A DNA stretch of 64,000 nt from assembly GCF_031844705.1 (NCBI RefSeq), contig NZ_CP134609.1:6076001-6140000 (forward strand). The letters run 5' to 3'. The position numbers and the translations under genes are program-made. Source of the stretch: Streptomyces sp. ITFR-16 (lineage in GTDB: Bacteria > Actinomycetota > Actinomycetes > Streptomycetales > Streptomycetaceae). Under the pieces are notes generated by a model. It saw only the letters and a list, made by a program, of their open reading frames with translations. It was not told the origin of the DNA and searched no databases. Positions 54,904-63,819 of this stretch are shown piece by piece. The first letter of the stretch is position 1. Every line of letters starts with the position of its first letter.

Positions 54904-55851
54904 ATGCCCCACGAGAACCGCCCCGCCCAGCCCGTCGCCCGGCTCCGCGCCCTGCGCTCCGTCGAACTCCGCACCCCCGCCTTCACCGAGTCCGCCGACT
55001 TCTACGCCGAGGTCTGGGGCCTGGAAGCCGTCGAGCGCGAGAGGGACGCCACCTGGCTGCGCGGCACCGGCGAGGAGCACCACGTCCTGCACCTCAGCCG
55101 GGGCGAGCGCAACGGACTCGGCCGCATCACCTTCGCCGTCGCCACCCCCGCCGAGATCGACGAGGCCGCCCGCAGGCTGTTCGCCCTCGGCATCGTCCCC
55201 GCAGCCGGCCCCGGCCCCCTCGACCAGGTCGGCGGCGGCTACGGACTGCGCTTCACCGACCCCGAGGGCCGGCTGATCGAGCTCAGCGCCCAGACCCACG
55301 CCGTCACCCCGCGCGGCCGGGACGCCGCCGTCCCCGTCGGCGTCACCCACACCGTCCTGAACACCACGGACATCGATGCGGCCGTCGCCTTCTACACCTC
55401 GGTCCTCGGCCTGCGCGTCTCCGACTGGTCCGAGCACCAGATGGCCTTCCTGCGCTGCAACGCCGACCACCACTGCATCGCGTTCAACCAGGCCGAGTGG
55501 ACCTCCCTCAACCACGTCGCCTACGAGATGACGTCGGTCGACCACTTCATGCGCGGCCTCGGCCGGCTCCGCCACCACGGGATCACCCCGCAGTGGGGGC
55601 CCGGCCGGCACGGCCCCGGCAACAACACGTTCTCCTACTTCACCGACCCCGCCGGACTCGTCTGCGAATACACCTCCGAGGTCGCCCAGATCGTCGAGGA
55701 CGCCTGGATCGCCAAGGTCTGGCGCCGCACCCCCGACCTCTCCGACCTGTGGGGGACCGCCGGACCGCCCTCGCCCGCGATCCGCTCCCGCATGGCGGGC
55801 ACCCCCGACCCCGGCCCCCTCGCCCCCGCATCAGAAGAGGTGACCGCATGA
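54904..55851 (+). CDS. VOC-superfamily type I extradiol dioxygenase
   Basis: A 315-residue two-domain VOC protein. The C-terminal domain keeps a 2-His-1-carboxylate iron set: His149 (VTHTVLNTTD), His204 (LNHVAYEM) and Glu255 (VCEYTSE). HHCIAFNQAEW supplies further pocket residues. The N-terminal domain (SVELRTPAFTESADFYAEVWGLE) is structural. It should cleave a catecholic ring next to the diol. The stop overlaps the next ATG (ATGA). Context with ALDH and hydrolase supports meta cleavage. Confidence 0.88.
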   Translation: MPHENRPAQPVARLRALRSVELRTPAFTESADFYAEVWGLEAVERERDATWLRGTGEEHHVLHLSRGERNGLGRITFAVATPAEIDEAARRLFALGIVPAAGPGPLDQVGGGYGLRFTDPEGRLIELSAQTHAVTPRGRDAAVPVGVTHTVLNTTDIDAAVAFYTSVLGLRVSDWSEHQMAFLRCNADHHCIAFNQAEWTSLNHVAYEMTSVDHFMRGLGRLRHHGITPQWGPGRHGPGNNTFSYFTDPAGLVCEYTSEVAQIVEDAWIAKVWRRTPDLSDLWGTAGPPSPAIRSRMAGTPDPGPLAPASEEVTA

Positions 55852-56687
55852 CCGCCACCCCGGCCCCCCGCCCGGACACCCCCGCGCGCTCCGCCCGCCC
55901 CGTCCGCCGCGTCGGCCTCGTCGGCTGGGGCGCCATCGGACGCGTCGTCGGCACCGCACTCGCCGAGGGCCACATCCCCGGCGCCGAACTCACCTGCGTC
56001 ATCGACAACCGCCCCCTCGTCGACGCCCCCGCCCCCCAGCTCTCCTTCGAGGACGCCCTCGCCGTCTGCGACCTGATCGTCGAGGCCGCGGGCCAGACGG
56101 TGGTACGGGAATGGGCCGAGCGGGTCCTGACCGGCGGCGCCGACCTGCTGATCGCGTCCACCGGCGCCCTCGTCGACCCGGGACTCGTCGACCGGCTGCG
56201 CGCCGCCGGACCCGGACGCGTCTACTTCACCGGCGGCGCCGTCGGCGGACTCGACCTCCTCCAGGCCGTGCGGGGACTCGGCCCCCTCACCTCCGTCACC
56301 CTCACCACCACCAAGCTTCCCGGCACCCTCCACCAGCCCTGGATGGACGCCGGACTGACCGAACGGCTGCGGACGGCCACCGGACCCGTCGAGGTCATGC
56401 GCGGCACCGCACGCGACGTCCCGGTGAAGTTCCCCAGGTCGACCAACGTCGCCGCCTCGGTCGCGCTGGCCACCGGCGACCCCGGCCTCGTCCAGGTCGT
56501 CGTGGTCGCGGACCCGGCTGCCACCCTGACCCGGCACGTCATCGAGGCGGCCGGCGAGCACGGCACGTACCGCTTCGAGGTCGCCCACCGGCCCGACGCC
56601 GCCAACCCGGCCACCAGCCAGGTCGTCCCGCACGCCGTGCTCCGCAGCCTCGGCGCCGTCGTCGGCCGGGCGGGACAGATCCTGTGA
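55848..56687 (+). CDS. Aspartate dehydrogenase-like protein (NadX/DUF108 fold)
   Basis: A 279-residue NAD(P)-binding protein. VGLVGWGAIGRVVGTAL is the Rossmann motif; STGALVDPGLVDRL, FTGGAVGGLDLLQAV and the C-terminal PRSTNVAASVALATGDP match L-aspartate dehydrogenase. No nadA, nadB or nadC genes are near. It sits inside a ring-cleavage operon with four-base overlaps on both sides, so it may act on a pathway intermediate (a 2-oxo acid or imine) rather than aspartate. Confidence 0.83.
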   Translation: MTATPAPRPDTPARSARPVRRVGLVGWGAIGRVVGTALAEGHIPGAELTCVIDNRPLVDAPAPQLSFEDALAVCDLIVEAAGQTVVREWAERVLTGGADLLIASTGALVDPGLVDRLRAAGPGRVYFTGGAVGGLDLLQAVRGLGPLTSVTLTTTKLPGTLHQPWMDAGLTERLRTATGPVEVMRGTARDVPVKFPRSTNVAASVALATGDPGLVQVVVVADPAATLTRHVIEAAGEHGTYRFEVAHRPDAANPATSQVVPHAVLRSLGAVVGRAGQIL

Positions 56688-57487
56688 CCGCCGCGACGCT
56701 CACGGCCGGGGCCGTCCACACCCGGGAGGCCGGCGACCCGGACGCCCCGCTGCTGCTCTGCCTGCACGGCATCGGCTCCTCGTCCGCCGCCTTCGCCCCG
56801 CAGCTCGACCAACTCGCCGACCAGGTGCGGGTGGTGGCCTGGGACGCGCCCGGCTACGCCGGCTCCGCCGACCCGGCCCACGCCCCCGGCCTCGACGGCT
56901 ACGCCGACACCGCCGCCGCCCTCATCCGCGCACACGGCGGCCCCGCCCATGTCCTCGGCGTCTCCTGGGGCGGCGTCATCGCGCTGCGCCTCGCCGCCCG
57001 CCACCCGGACCTGGTGGCCTCCCTGATCGTCGCCGACTCAAGCCGGGGGTCCGGCACCGACCCGGACAAGGCGCGGGCCATGCGCGGGCGCGCCGAACAG
57101 CTCGCCGCCCAGGGGCCCGAGGCCTTCGCCGCCGCGCGCGGACCGCGCCTCGTCTCGGCCGACGCGCCCCCCGGCCTCGTCGCACGCGTCGTCGCCACCA
57201 TGGCCGCCTCCGTCCGCACCCCCGGATACGGCTACGCCGCCGCGTCCATGGCGGAGGCCGACCTCACCCACGACCTGCCCGCCATCACCGCACCGGCCCT
57301 CGTCCTGTGCGGCGAACAGGACACCGTCACCGGCACCGACGAGTCCCAGGCCATCGCCGGCGGCCTCGCCAAGTCCGTCTACGTCACCCTCTCCGGCGCC
57401 GGGCACCTCGCCAACCAGGAACGCCCCGAGGCCTTCAACGCCTGGGTCCGCGCCCACCTCCACGTCGTCGCCCGCGTGCCCGCGTAG
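56684..57487 (+). CDS. Alpha/beta hydrolase, ring-cleavage-product type
   Basis: A 267-residue alpha/beta hydrolase. The triad is Ser94 in GVSWGGV, Asp213 in CGEQDTVTG and His241 in GAGHLANQE; LLLCLHGIGSSSAAF gives the oxyanion HG loop. Such proteins hydrolyse C-C bonds of meta-cleavage products (MhpC/BphD-like) or enol-lactones (PcaD-like). GTG start overlaps the preceding stop (GTGA). Exact substrate unknown. Confidence 0.9.
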   Translation: MTAATLTAGAVHTREAGDPDAPLLLCLHGIGSSSAAFAPQLDQLADQVRVVAWDAPGYAGSADPAHAPGLDGYADTAAALIRAHGGPAHVLGVSWGGVIALRLAARHPDLVASLIVADSSRGSGTDPDKARAMRGRAEQLAAQGPEAFAAARGPRLVSADAPPGLVARVVATMAASVRTPGYGYAAASMAEADLTHDLPAITAPALVLCGEQDTVTGTDESQAIAGGLAKSVYVTLSGAGHLANQERPEAFNAWVRAHLHVVARVPA

Positions 57488-57536
57488 CGACGCACCGCCC
57501 ACCACCCGCCCCCAGCACCGAACCGAGGAGCATCCC

Positions 57537-58058
57537 GTGCCCATCGACAACACCCCGTACGAGAACGACGGCGACCTCGCGAAGTTCACCGACTCGCTCA
57601 TCGCCACCAAGGACTCCCGCGAGCCCGACTGGAACACCCTCTCCTTCCAGGAGAAGGCCGGCGCCCAGTACCGCCGCGCCCAGATCCGCTACGTCGGCTC
57701 CGGCGCCACCGGCAACCACGAGAACGACAACCGCATCCTGCCCTCGGGCGGCTTCACCCTCTCCAACATGCTGCTCCCGCCGGGCGCGGAGGGCCCCGAG
57801 CACACCCACCACGACGTCGAGGAGGCCTTCTTCGTCCTGGAGGGGCAGGTCAGGGTCGGCATCCACCGGGGCGCCGACGAGGCCGAGTACCGCACCCTCG
57901 GCTACCGCGACATGATCGTCGTGCCCGCCGGGGTGGCCCGCTCGCTGAAGAACGAGGGCGACACCGACGCCCTGTTCTGCGTGATCATCGGTACCCGGAA
58001 GCCGCAGGTGCCGACCTACCCCGCGCACTCCCCGATGCACGGCGTGACCCGCGACTGA
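57537..58058 (+). CDS. Cupin-domain protein
   Basis: A 173-residue single-cupin protein. The metal-binding motif is GPEHTHHDVEEAFFVLEGQVRVG, with three histidines and a Glu, and the second motif is DMIVVPAGVARSLKNEGDTDALFCVI. It could be a dioxygenase, isomerase or decarboxylase of the pathway. GTG start with GAGGAG upstream; its stop overlaps the next ATG (TGATG). Confidence 0.85.
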   Translation: MPIDNTPYENDGDLAKFTDSLIATKDSREPDWNTLSFQEKAGAQYRRAQIRYVGSGATGNHENDNRILPSGGFTLSNMLLPPGAEGPEHTHHDVEEAFFVLEGQVRVGIHRGADEAEYRTLGYRDMIVVPAGVARSLKNEGDTDALFCVIIGTRKPQVPTYPAHSPMHGVTRD

Positions 58059-58816
58059 TGGCCGCCGACGACACCCCCCGTACGGTCGTCGTCACCGGCG
58101 CCGGCCGCGGCCTGGGACTGGCCGCGGCCCGCCGGATCGGCGCCGACGGCCACCGCGTCCTCGTCGCCGAACTCGACGAGGCCACCGGGCGCCGGGCCGC
58201 CGAGGAACTGCGGGCCGACGGCATCGCCGCGGACTTCCACCCGCTCGATGTCGCCGACCCGGACTCCGTCGCCGCACTCGCCGGCACGCTCGCCGGGGAC
58301 GGCAGCCGGCTGTACGGCCTGGTCAACAACGCCGGACTCGCCAACGCGGTGGGCGGCAAGCCGTTCCACGAGATCGATGTCGAAGCCTGGGACCGCATCA
58401 TGGCGGTCAACGCCCGCGGCCCCTGGCTCGTCGCCCGCGCCCTCCTCCCGCTGATGCGGGCCCACGGCAGCGGACGCATCGTCAACCTCGCCTCGGACGC
58501 GGCGCTGTACGGCTCGCCCCGGCTGGCCCACTACATCGCCTCCAAGGGTGCGGTGATCTCCCTGACCCGGGCCATGGCCCGCGAGACGGGCGACCTCGGC
58601 ATCACCGTCAACGCGGTCGCGCCCGGCCTCACGGAGGGGGAGTCCGCGGTGGACATCCCCGCCGAACGCCACGAGCTGTACCGGCTGAACCGGGCGATCT
58701 CCCGCCCCCAGCGACCGGCGGACCTGGTCGGCCTGATCGCGTTCCTCGTCGGCGAGGAGTCCGGCTACATCACGGGCCAGACCTTCGCGGTCAACGGCGG
58801 CTTCACGATGACCTGA
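58058..58816 (+). CDS. Short-chain dehydrogenase (canonical active site)
   Basis: A 252-residue classical SDR. TVVVTGAGRGLGLAAARRIG binds the cofactor, VNNAGLANAVGG follows, and the catalytic set is NLASDAALYGSPRLAHYIASKGA (Ser, Tyr, Lys all present). EGESAVDIPAERHELYRLNRAI is the substrate loop. It probably oxidises a dihydrodiol or alcohol in the pathway. ATG overlaps the cupin stop (TGATG). Confidence 0.9.
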   Translation: MAADDTPRTVVVTGAGRGLGLAAARRIGADGHRVLVAELDEATGRRAAEELRADGIAADFHPLDVADPDSVAALAGTLAGDGSRLYGLVNNAGLANAVGGKPFHEIDVEAWDRIMAVNARGPWLVARALLPLMRAHGSGRIVNLASDAALYGSPRLAHYIASKGAVISLTRAMARETGDLGITVNAVAPGLTEGESAVDIPAERHELYRLNRAISRPQRPADLVGLIAFLVGEESGYITGQTFAVNGGFTMT

Positions 58817-58833
58817 CGCCCGAGCCAATCCGG

Positions 58834-58854
58834 GCCCGTCCGGCGATCGAGGAC
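58834..58854. repeat. Dispersed GTCCGGCG-type repeat
   Basis: GCCCGTCCGGCGATCGAGGAC, found just after the SDR stop. It is one of at least six copies in the window, all outside or at the edges of genes. Confidence 0.65.
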
Positions 58855-58904
58855 AGAACGACCACCGCGCCGCGCGAATCGAGCGTGCCGGGCCGGCAGA
58901 TCAA

Positions 58905-58961
58905 GCCCGTCCGGCGATTGAGGACACCCCCGCACCGGGGTCCCGGTGCCCCCGCGGAGCG
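58905..58961. repeat. Dispersed GTCCGGCG-type repeat, long copy
   Basis: Starts GCCCGTCCGGCGATTGAGGAC and continues into ACCCCCGCACC...GGTGCCCCCGCGGAG. The whole 57 bases resembles the copy at 63820-63880, so the repeat unit is longer than its 21-base core. It lies in the only sizeable gap (180 bases) inside the catabolic run. Confidence 0.65.
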
Positions 58962-58995
58962 CCCCGCGCCCCCACCCGAAAGGAGCCTCAGCCCC

Positions 58996-59793
58996 ATGGA
59001 CCTCCGCCTGCAAGGCACCCGCATCCTCGTCACCGGCGGCAGCTCCGGCGTCGGCCTCGCCACCGTCCGCACGCTCCTCGGCGAAGGCGCCCGCGTCGCC
59101 ACCTGCGGCCGCCGCCCCGACGCCCTCGCCGCCGCCCTGGACGGCCTCGCCACCCCGGACCGGCTCTTCCACGCCCCCTGCGACGTCCGCGACGAAGCCG
59201 CCGTACGCGCCTTCACCGAGGCCGCCGCCGACCACCTCGGCGGCCTCGACGGGCTCGTCAACAACGCCGGCGCCTCCCGGATGAAGCCCTTCGCCGAGAC
59301 CACCGCCGACGACTGGCGCGACGAACTGGAACTCAAGTTCTTCGGCGTCCTCAACCCCCTCAACGCCGCCCTGCCCCATCTGCGCGCATCCGGCGGGACC
59401 CCCGGCCGCGCCTCCGTCGTCAACATCAACGCCGTCCTCGCCAAACAGCCCGAGACCGCGCTGATGACCACCAGCGCCGCCCGCGCCGGCATCCTCAACC
59501 TCTCCACCTCCCTGTCCAAGGAACTCGCCCCCGACGGCATCCGCGTCAACTCCGTCTGCCTCGGCCTCGTCGACACCGGCCAGTGGGAACGCCGCCACGC
59601 CGCGTCCGGCAGCCCCCTCGACTACACCGCCTGGCAGGCCGCGCTCGCCGCCGACCGGGGCATCGCCCTGGGCCGCCTCGGCACCGCCGACGAAGTCGCG
59701 TACGCCGTCACCGCCCTGCTCTCACCCAGGGCCTCGTACATCACCGGCACCACCGTCGACGTCTGCGGCGGCGTCAACCGCGCCGTCGCGTAA
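58996..59793 (+). CDS. SDR-fold protein with altered catalytic residues
   Basis: A 265-residue SDR-fold protein. The cofactor loop ILVTGGSSGVGLATVRTLLGEGARVATCGRR and VNNAGAS are intact. The YxxxK catalytic motif is not: the aligned stretch reads LMTTSAARAGIL, with Thr or Ser in place of Tyr and Arg in place of Lys. It may be a non-reductive SDR relative or use other residues. AAGGAG is upstream of the ATG. It restarts the operon after the repeat-containing gap. Confidence 0.85.
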   Translation: MDLRLQGTRILVTGGSSGVGLATVRTLLGEGARVATCGRRPDALAAALDGLATPDRLFHAPCDVRDEAAVRAFTEAAADHLGGLDGLVNNAGASRMKPFAETTADDWRDELELKFFGVLNPLNAALPHLRASGGTPGRASVVNINAVLAKQPETALMTTSAARAGILNLSTSLSKELAPDGIRVNSVCLGLVDTGQWERRHAASGSPLDYTAWQAALAADRGIALGRLGTADEVAYAVTALLSPRASYITGTTVDVCGGVNRAVA

Positions 59794-59832
59794 CCCCGCA
59801 GCCCGTCACCCCACCCCTCAGGAGCACCCGAC

Positions 59833-61503
59833 ATGACCCGACCCAACGGCGGCGACCTGCTCGTCGAGACGCTGCGCGGACTGGGCGTCGACACGGTGTT
59901 CGGCATCGTCAGCGTGCACAACCTGCCGCTCGTCGAAGCCGTCGACCGCGATCTGCGCTTCGTCCCCGTCCGCCACGAAGCCGCCGCCGTCAACGCCGCC
60001 GACGGCTACGCCCGAGCCAGCGGCACCCTCGGCTGCGCCCTCACCAGCACCGGTACGGGCGCGGGCAACGCGGCCGGCTCCCTCATCGAGTCCCTCAGCT
60101 CCGGCACCCCCGTCCTCCACATCACCGGACAGATCGACAGCGCCTACCTCGGCTCCGGACGCGGCTTCATCCACGAGACCAAGGACCAGCTCGGCATGCT
60201 CCGCGCGGTGTCCACCCACGCCGTCACCGTCACCGACGCCGCCCGCGCCGGGGACATCCTGCGCGACGCGGCGGCCCGCGCCCTCACCGCGCCGCACGGC
60301 CCGGTCAGCGTGGAATGGCCCATCGACCTGCAGTTCGCGCCCCAGGTACTCACCGGCACCCCCGTCCCCGGGGCAACGGCCCCCGCCCTGCCCGACGCGG
60401 CGCTCCTCGACGCGGCGGCCGCCCTGCTGTCCGGGGCCCGCCGCCCCCTCCTCTGGGCCGGCGGCGGCGCCAACAGCGCCCGCCCCGAGGTCGCCGCGCT
60501 CCTGGACGCCCTGAACGCCGGACTCGTCACCTCCAACTCCGGCCGGGGCGCCGTCCCCGAGTCCGACGACCGGGTCCTCGGCAACTACGCCACCGCCCCC
60601 GCCGGCCGCGCCCTGCTCGCCGAGGCCGACGTCCTGCTCTCCATCGGCACCCACTTCCGCTCCAACGAGACCGCCGACTACGGCCTCCGGCTCCCGCCCG
60701 TCCACATCCAGCTGGACCTGGACCCGGCCGCCCCGGGCCGTGTGTACCCCGCGACCGTCGCCCTGCACGGCGACGCCGCCGCCGTACTCGCCGCCCTCCT
60801 GGGCCGTGTCACCAGCGGCGGTACGGAGACGAGCTGGCCCGACCGGGTGCGCAGGGCCCGCACCGAGGCCCGTACCGCACAGCGCCACGCCATCGGCCCG
60901 CAGGCCGCGGTCAACGACGCCATCCGGGACGCCTGCCCGCCCGGATCCGTCATCGCCCGCGATGTCACCATCCCCTCCTCCACCTGGGGAAACCGGCTCC
61001 TGGAGATCACCGACCCGGCCACCAACGTCTTCCCGCGCGGCGGCGGCATCGGCCAGGGCCTCGCCATGGGCATCGGCGCCGCACTCGGCCGCCCCGGCGC
61101 ACCCACCGTCGTCATCGCCGGCGACGGCGGCCTCGCCGTCCACCTCGGCGAACTCCTCACCCTCGCCCAGGAGAAGCCCGACCTCACCCTTCTCGTCTTC
61201 AACGACGGCGGCTACGGAGTCCTGCGCAACATGCAGGACACCCACTTCCCCCGCCGCTCCGGAGTCGACCTCACCACCCCCGACTTCGCGCTGCTCGCCG
61301 CCGCCGTTGGCCTCCCGTACGCCCGGATCGCCGCCGAGGCCGACGCCGCACCCGTCATCAAGGCGGCCACCGCCTCGCCGGGACCCACCCTCGTCGAGGT
61401 CGACCTCGCCGCACTCGGCCCGATGAACACCCCGTTCACCCCGCCGGTCAAGCTCCCGGCCACCGCCACCGATACCCCTGGAGAAGGAGGCAACCCGTCA
61501 TGA
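59833..61503 (+). CDS. Thiamine diphosphate-dependent enzyme (acetolactate synthase/benzoylformate decarboxylase type)
   Basis: A 556-residue ThDP enzyme with PYR, central and PP domains. The cofactor-activating Glu49 is in VRHEAAAVNAADGYA; the Mg-ThDP motif runs from G430-D431-G432 to N457 (GDGG...NDGGYG). GRGFIHETKDQ and RGGGIGQGLAMGIGAALG are also present. It does not look like the biosynthetic IlvB partnered with IlvN. A decarboxylase or C-C lyase/ligase of a 2-oxo acid made in this pathway is likely. Stop overlaps the next ATG. Confidence 0.88.
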   Translation: MTRPNGGDLLVETLRGLGVDTVFGIVSVHNLPLVEAVDRDLRFVPVRHEAAAVNAADGYARASGTLGCALTSTGTGAGNAAGSLIESLSSGTPVLHITGQIDSAYLGSGRGFIHETKDQLGMLRAVSTHAVTVTDAARAGDILRDAAARALTAPHGPVSVEWPIDLQFAPQVLTGTPVPGATAPALPDAALLDAAAALLSGARRPLLWAGGGANSARPEVAALLDALNAGLVTSNSGRGAVPESDDRVLGNYATAPAGRALLAEADVLLSIGTHFRSNETADYGLRLPPVHIQLDLDPAAPGRVYPATVALHGDAAAVLAALLGRVTSGGTETSWPDRVRRARTEARTAQRHAIGPQAAVNDAIRDACPPGSVIARDVTIPSSTWGNRLLEITDPATNVFPRGGGIGQGLAMGIGAALGRPGAPTVVIAGDGGLAVHLGELLTLAQEKPDLTLLVFNDGGYGVLRNMQDTHFPRRSGVDLTTPDFALLAAAVGLPYARIAAEADAAPVIKAATASPGPTLVEVDLAALGPMNTPFTPPVKLPATATDTPGEGGNPS

Positions 61504-62462
61504 CGCCCGCCGAGGAACCCCGGCTCGACCTGCTCGTCCACCGCATGACCTGGGAGGCCGACGGAGTCCTGAGCATCGAACTCACCCACCCGGACGGCGC
61601 CCCGCTCCCCGCCTGGCGGCCCGGCGCCCACATCGACGTCCACACCGGCGGCCACATCCGCCAGTACTCGCTGTGCTCCGACCCCGCCGACCCCACCCAC
61701 TGGCGCATCGGCGTCCTGCGGGAACCCGCCTCACGCGGCGGCTCCGCCCATGTCCACAGCGGCCTGCGCCCCGGCCAGACCGTCCATGTCCAGGGGCCCC
61801 GCAACCACTTCGAGCTCGACCCGGCGGGCGACGCCACCGGCTACCTCTTCATCGCCGGCGGCATCGGCATCACCCCGCTCCTGGCCATGGCCCGCGAGGC
61901 CGCCCGCACCTCCACCCCGTGGCGCCTGGTCCACGGCGGCCGCAGCCGCGCCTCCATGGCCTTCGGCGCCGAACTCACGGCACTGGCCGAACTGCCGGGC
62001 GGATCGGTGGAGTTCGTTCCGCAGGACGAGAGCGGCCACCCCGACCTCGACGCCCTGCTCACCGGCCTCGCCCCGGGCACCCAGGTCTACTGCTGCGGCC
62101 CCGAACCCCTGCTCGCCGCCGTCGAGGAACGCCACCCCGGCGCCCGCACCGAACGCTTCGCCGCGCCCGCCGCCCCGGCGCGCGACGGCGAGGACACCGG
62201 CTTCGAGGTCGTCTGCTCCCGCACCGGACGCACCGTCGAGGTCGGCCCGGACACCTCCGTGCTCGACGCCCTGGAGAGCGCGGGCCTCCCCGTCGCCTCC
62301 TCCTGCCGCGACGGCATCTGCGGCACCTGCGAGACCAAGGTCCTCGAAGGCACCCCCGACCACCGGGACTTCCTGCTCACCGACAGCGAACGCGAGTCCG
62401 GCGCGTCGATGATGCTCTGCGTCTCCCGGGCCCGCACCCCCCGCCTCGTCCTCGACCTCTGA
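61500..62462 (+). CDS. VanB/phthalate dioxygenase reductase-type electron transfer protein
   Basis: A 320-residue reductase: FMN domain (HIRQYSLCSDP and GSAHVHSGLRPGQ), NAD domain (LFIAGGIGITPLLAMAREA and YCCGPEPLLAAV), then a C-terminal plant-type 2Fe-2S ferredoxin with Cys269, Cys274, Cys277 and Cys307 in SSCRDGICGTCETKV...MLCVS. It should feed electrons to the Rieske oxygenase encoded two genes on. ATG overlaps the ThDP-enzyme stop (ATGA). Confidence 0.92.
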   Translation: MTPAEEPRLDLLVHRMTWEADGVLSIELTHPDGAPLPAWRPGAHIDVHTGGHIRQYSLCSDPADPTHWRIGVLREPASRGGSAHVHSGLRPGQTVHVQGPRNHFELDPAGDATGYLFIAGGIGITPLLAMAREAARTSTPWRLVHGGRSRASMAFGAELTALAELPGGSVEFVPQDESGHPDLDALLTGLAPGTQVYCCGPEPLLAAVEERHPGARTERFAAPAAPARDGEDTGFEVVCSRTGRTVEVGPDTSVLDALESAGLPVASSCRDGICGTCETKVLEGTPDHRDFLLTDSERESGASMMLCVSRARTPRLVLDL

Positions 62463-62484
62463 ACCGCCCCCGAAGGGAGCCGGC

Positions 62485-62715
62485 ATGACCAGCCCGACCC
62501 ACGCCCAGTACCTCGACCCGCACCAGTCACGCACCGCCGAACCCACCCCGTACGAGAAGAAGCTCGCCGCGGAGATCGAAGAGGTCTTCGGCAGCGGAGC
62601 CCACGACCTGCCGGGGCTCGTCGCCGGACTCAACGCCCGCGACCTGCCCGCACCCGACGGCAGCCCGTGGACCGAGGAAACCTTCCGCACCGAGATGCGC
62701 CGACTGGGAGCGTGA
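62485..62715 (+). CDS. Small helical protein in the Rieske operon (recombinase-like HTH type)
   Basis: A 76-residue protein, MTSPTHAQYLDPHQSRTAEPTPYEKKLAAEIEEVFGSGAHDLPGLVAGLNARDLPAPDGSPWTEETFRTEMRRLGA. The C-terminal half, GLNARDLPAPDGSPWTEETF, resembles the helix-turn-helix segment of serine recombinases (new-repeat-with-new-linker pattern), yet no recombinase domain is present. It has GAAGGGAG upstream and lies between the reductase and Rieske genes, seven bases before the latter. It may be an accessory factor for the oxygenase. Function is unknown. Confidence 0.72.
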   Translation: MTSPTHAQYLDPHQSRTAEPTPYEKKLAAEIEEVFGSGAHDLPGLVAGLNARDLPAPDGSPWTEETFRTEMRRLGA

Positions 62716-62722
62716 CACCGCC

Positions 62723-63793
62723 ATGACCACCGACACCGCCACCCCGGTCCGGCCGGGCACCCCCGTGCGGCCCTCCGAGGTCGCCCGCCCCGGCGACCGC
62801 ACCGCCGACCGCCTCTTCGCCACCGGCATCCGCAACCAGTGGTACGCGGTCTGCCCCTCGGACTTCGTCCCCGCCGGCGGAATGAAACGGCTCACCCTCC
62901 TCGGCGAGGAGTGGCTGCTCTTCCGCCGCGCCGACGGCACCCTCCACATGCTGGAGGACCGCTGCCCCCACCGGGGCGCGCGCCTCTCCCTCGGCAAGCA
63001 CCTCGGGGACCGCATCGCCTGCTGGTACCACGGCGTCCAGGTCGACGGCACCGGCACCGTCGCGGCCGTCCCCGGCCTGCCCGGCTGCAATCTGGAGGGC
63101 AAACAGCTCGTCGCCGCACCCCACCTCGTCGAGACCGGCGGCGCGATCCTCGCGTACTTCGGCGACAGCACCCACGCCGAGCCGGTGCCGCTCACCCTCC
63201 CGGAACAGCTCACCGACCCCGGCACCACCGCGTTCCTCTGCTATGCCGAGTGGAACGTCAACTGGCGCTACGCCGTGGAGAACCTGCTCGACCCGATGCA
63301 CGGGTCGTTCCTCCACCGGGACTCGCACAGCATGGCCGAGGGCCAGACCACCGCGCGCTTCCGCATCCGCGAGACCGAGCGGGGCTTCTTCTTCGAGAAG
63401 ACCGACCAGAGCGGGGTCAACTTCGACTGGGTCGAGCTCTGCCGCACCGGCGTCGACTGGGTCGACCTCACCATCCCGTACCCGCCGACGGCCGGGCCCG
63501 GCGGCCCGTTCGGCATCGTCGGCATGGCCACCCCCATCGACGAGGACCGCTGCGCCGTCTTCTTCTGGCGCTACCGCAAGGTCACCGGCTGGCAGCGCGA
63601 CACCTGGCGCTTCCTGTACCGGACACTGCTGGAGGACCGCCACTGGGAGGTGCTCGAACAGGACCGCGTCATGCTGGAGGACCTGCGCAGCGACGCCGAC
63701 CAGGCGGAGAACCTCTACCAGCACGACCTGGGCGTGGTCCGTGTCCGCCGCATGTACCGCACGGAGGCGGAGGCCCAGGCAACGGGATCCTGA
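62723..63793 (+). CDS. Rieske non-heme iron oxygenase, alpha subunit (VanA-like)
   Basis: A 356-residue oxygenase. The Rieske 2Fe-2S ligands are Cys81, His83, Cys100 and His103 (RCPHRG and CWYHG). The mononuclear iron region is NLLDPMHGSFLH, with Asp190 bridging and His193/His198 as ligands. Length and lack of a beta subunit fit the one-subunit VanA/PobA-like group that hydroxylates or O-demethylates aromatic acids. It should work with the reductase at 61500. It ends the operon. Confidence 0.92.
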   Translation: MTTDTATPVRPGTPVRPSEVARPGDRTADRLFATGIRNQWYAVCPSDFVPAGGMKRLTLLGEEWLLFRRADGTLHMLEDRCPHRGARLSLGKHLGDRIACWYHGVQVDGTGTVAAVPGLPGCNLEGKQLVAAPHLVETGGAILAYFGDSTHAEPVPLTLPEQLTDPGTTAFLCYAEWNVNWRYAVENLLDPMHGSFLHRDSHSMAEGQTTARFRIRETERGFFFEKTDQSGVNFDWVELCRTGVDWVDLTIPYPPTAGPGGPFGIVGMATPIDEDRCAVFFWRYRKVTGWQRDTWRFLYRTLLEDRHWEVLEQDRVMLEDLRSDADQAENLYQHDLGVVRVRRMYRTEAEAQATGS

Positions 63794-63819
63794 CACCAGC
63801 GGGGGTGTCCTCCTTCCAG

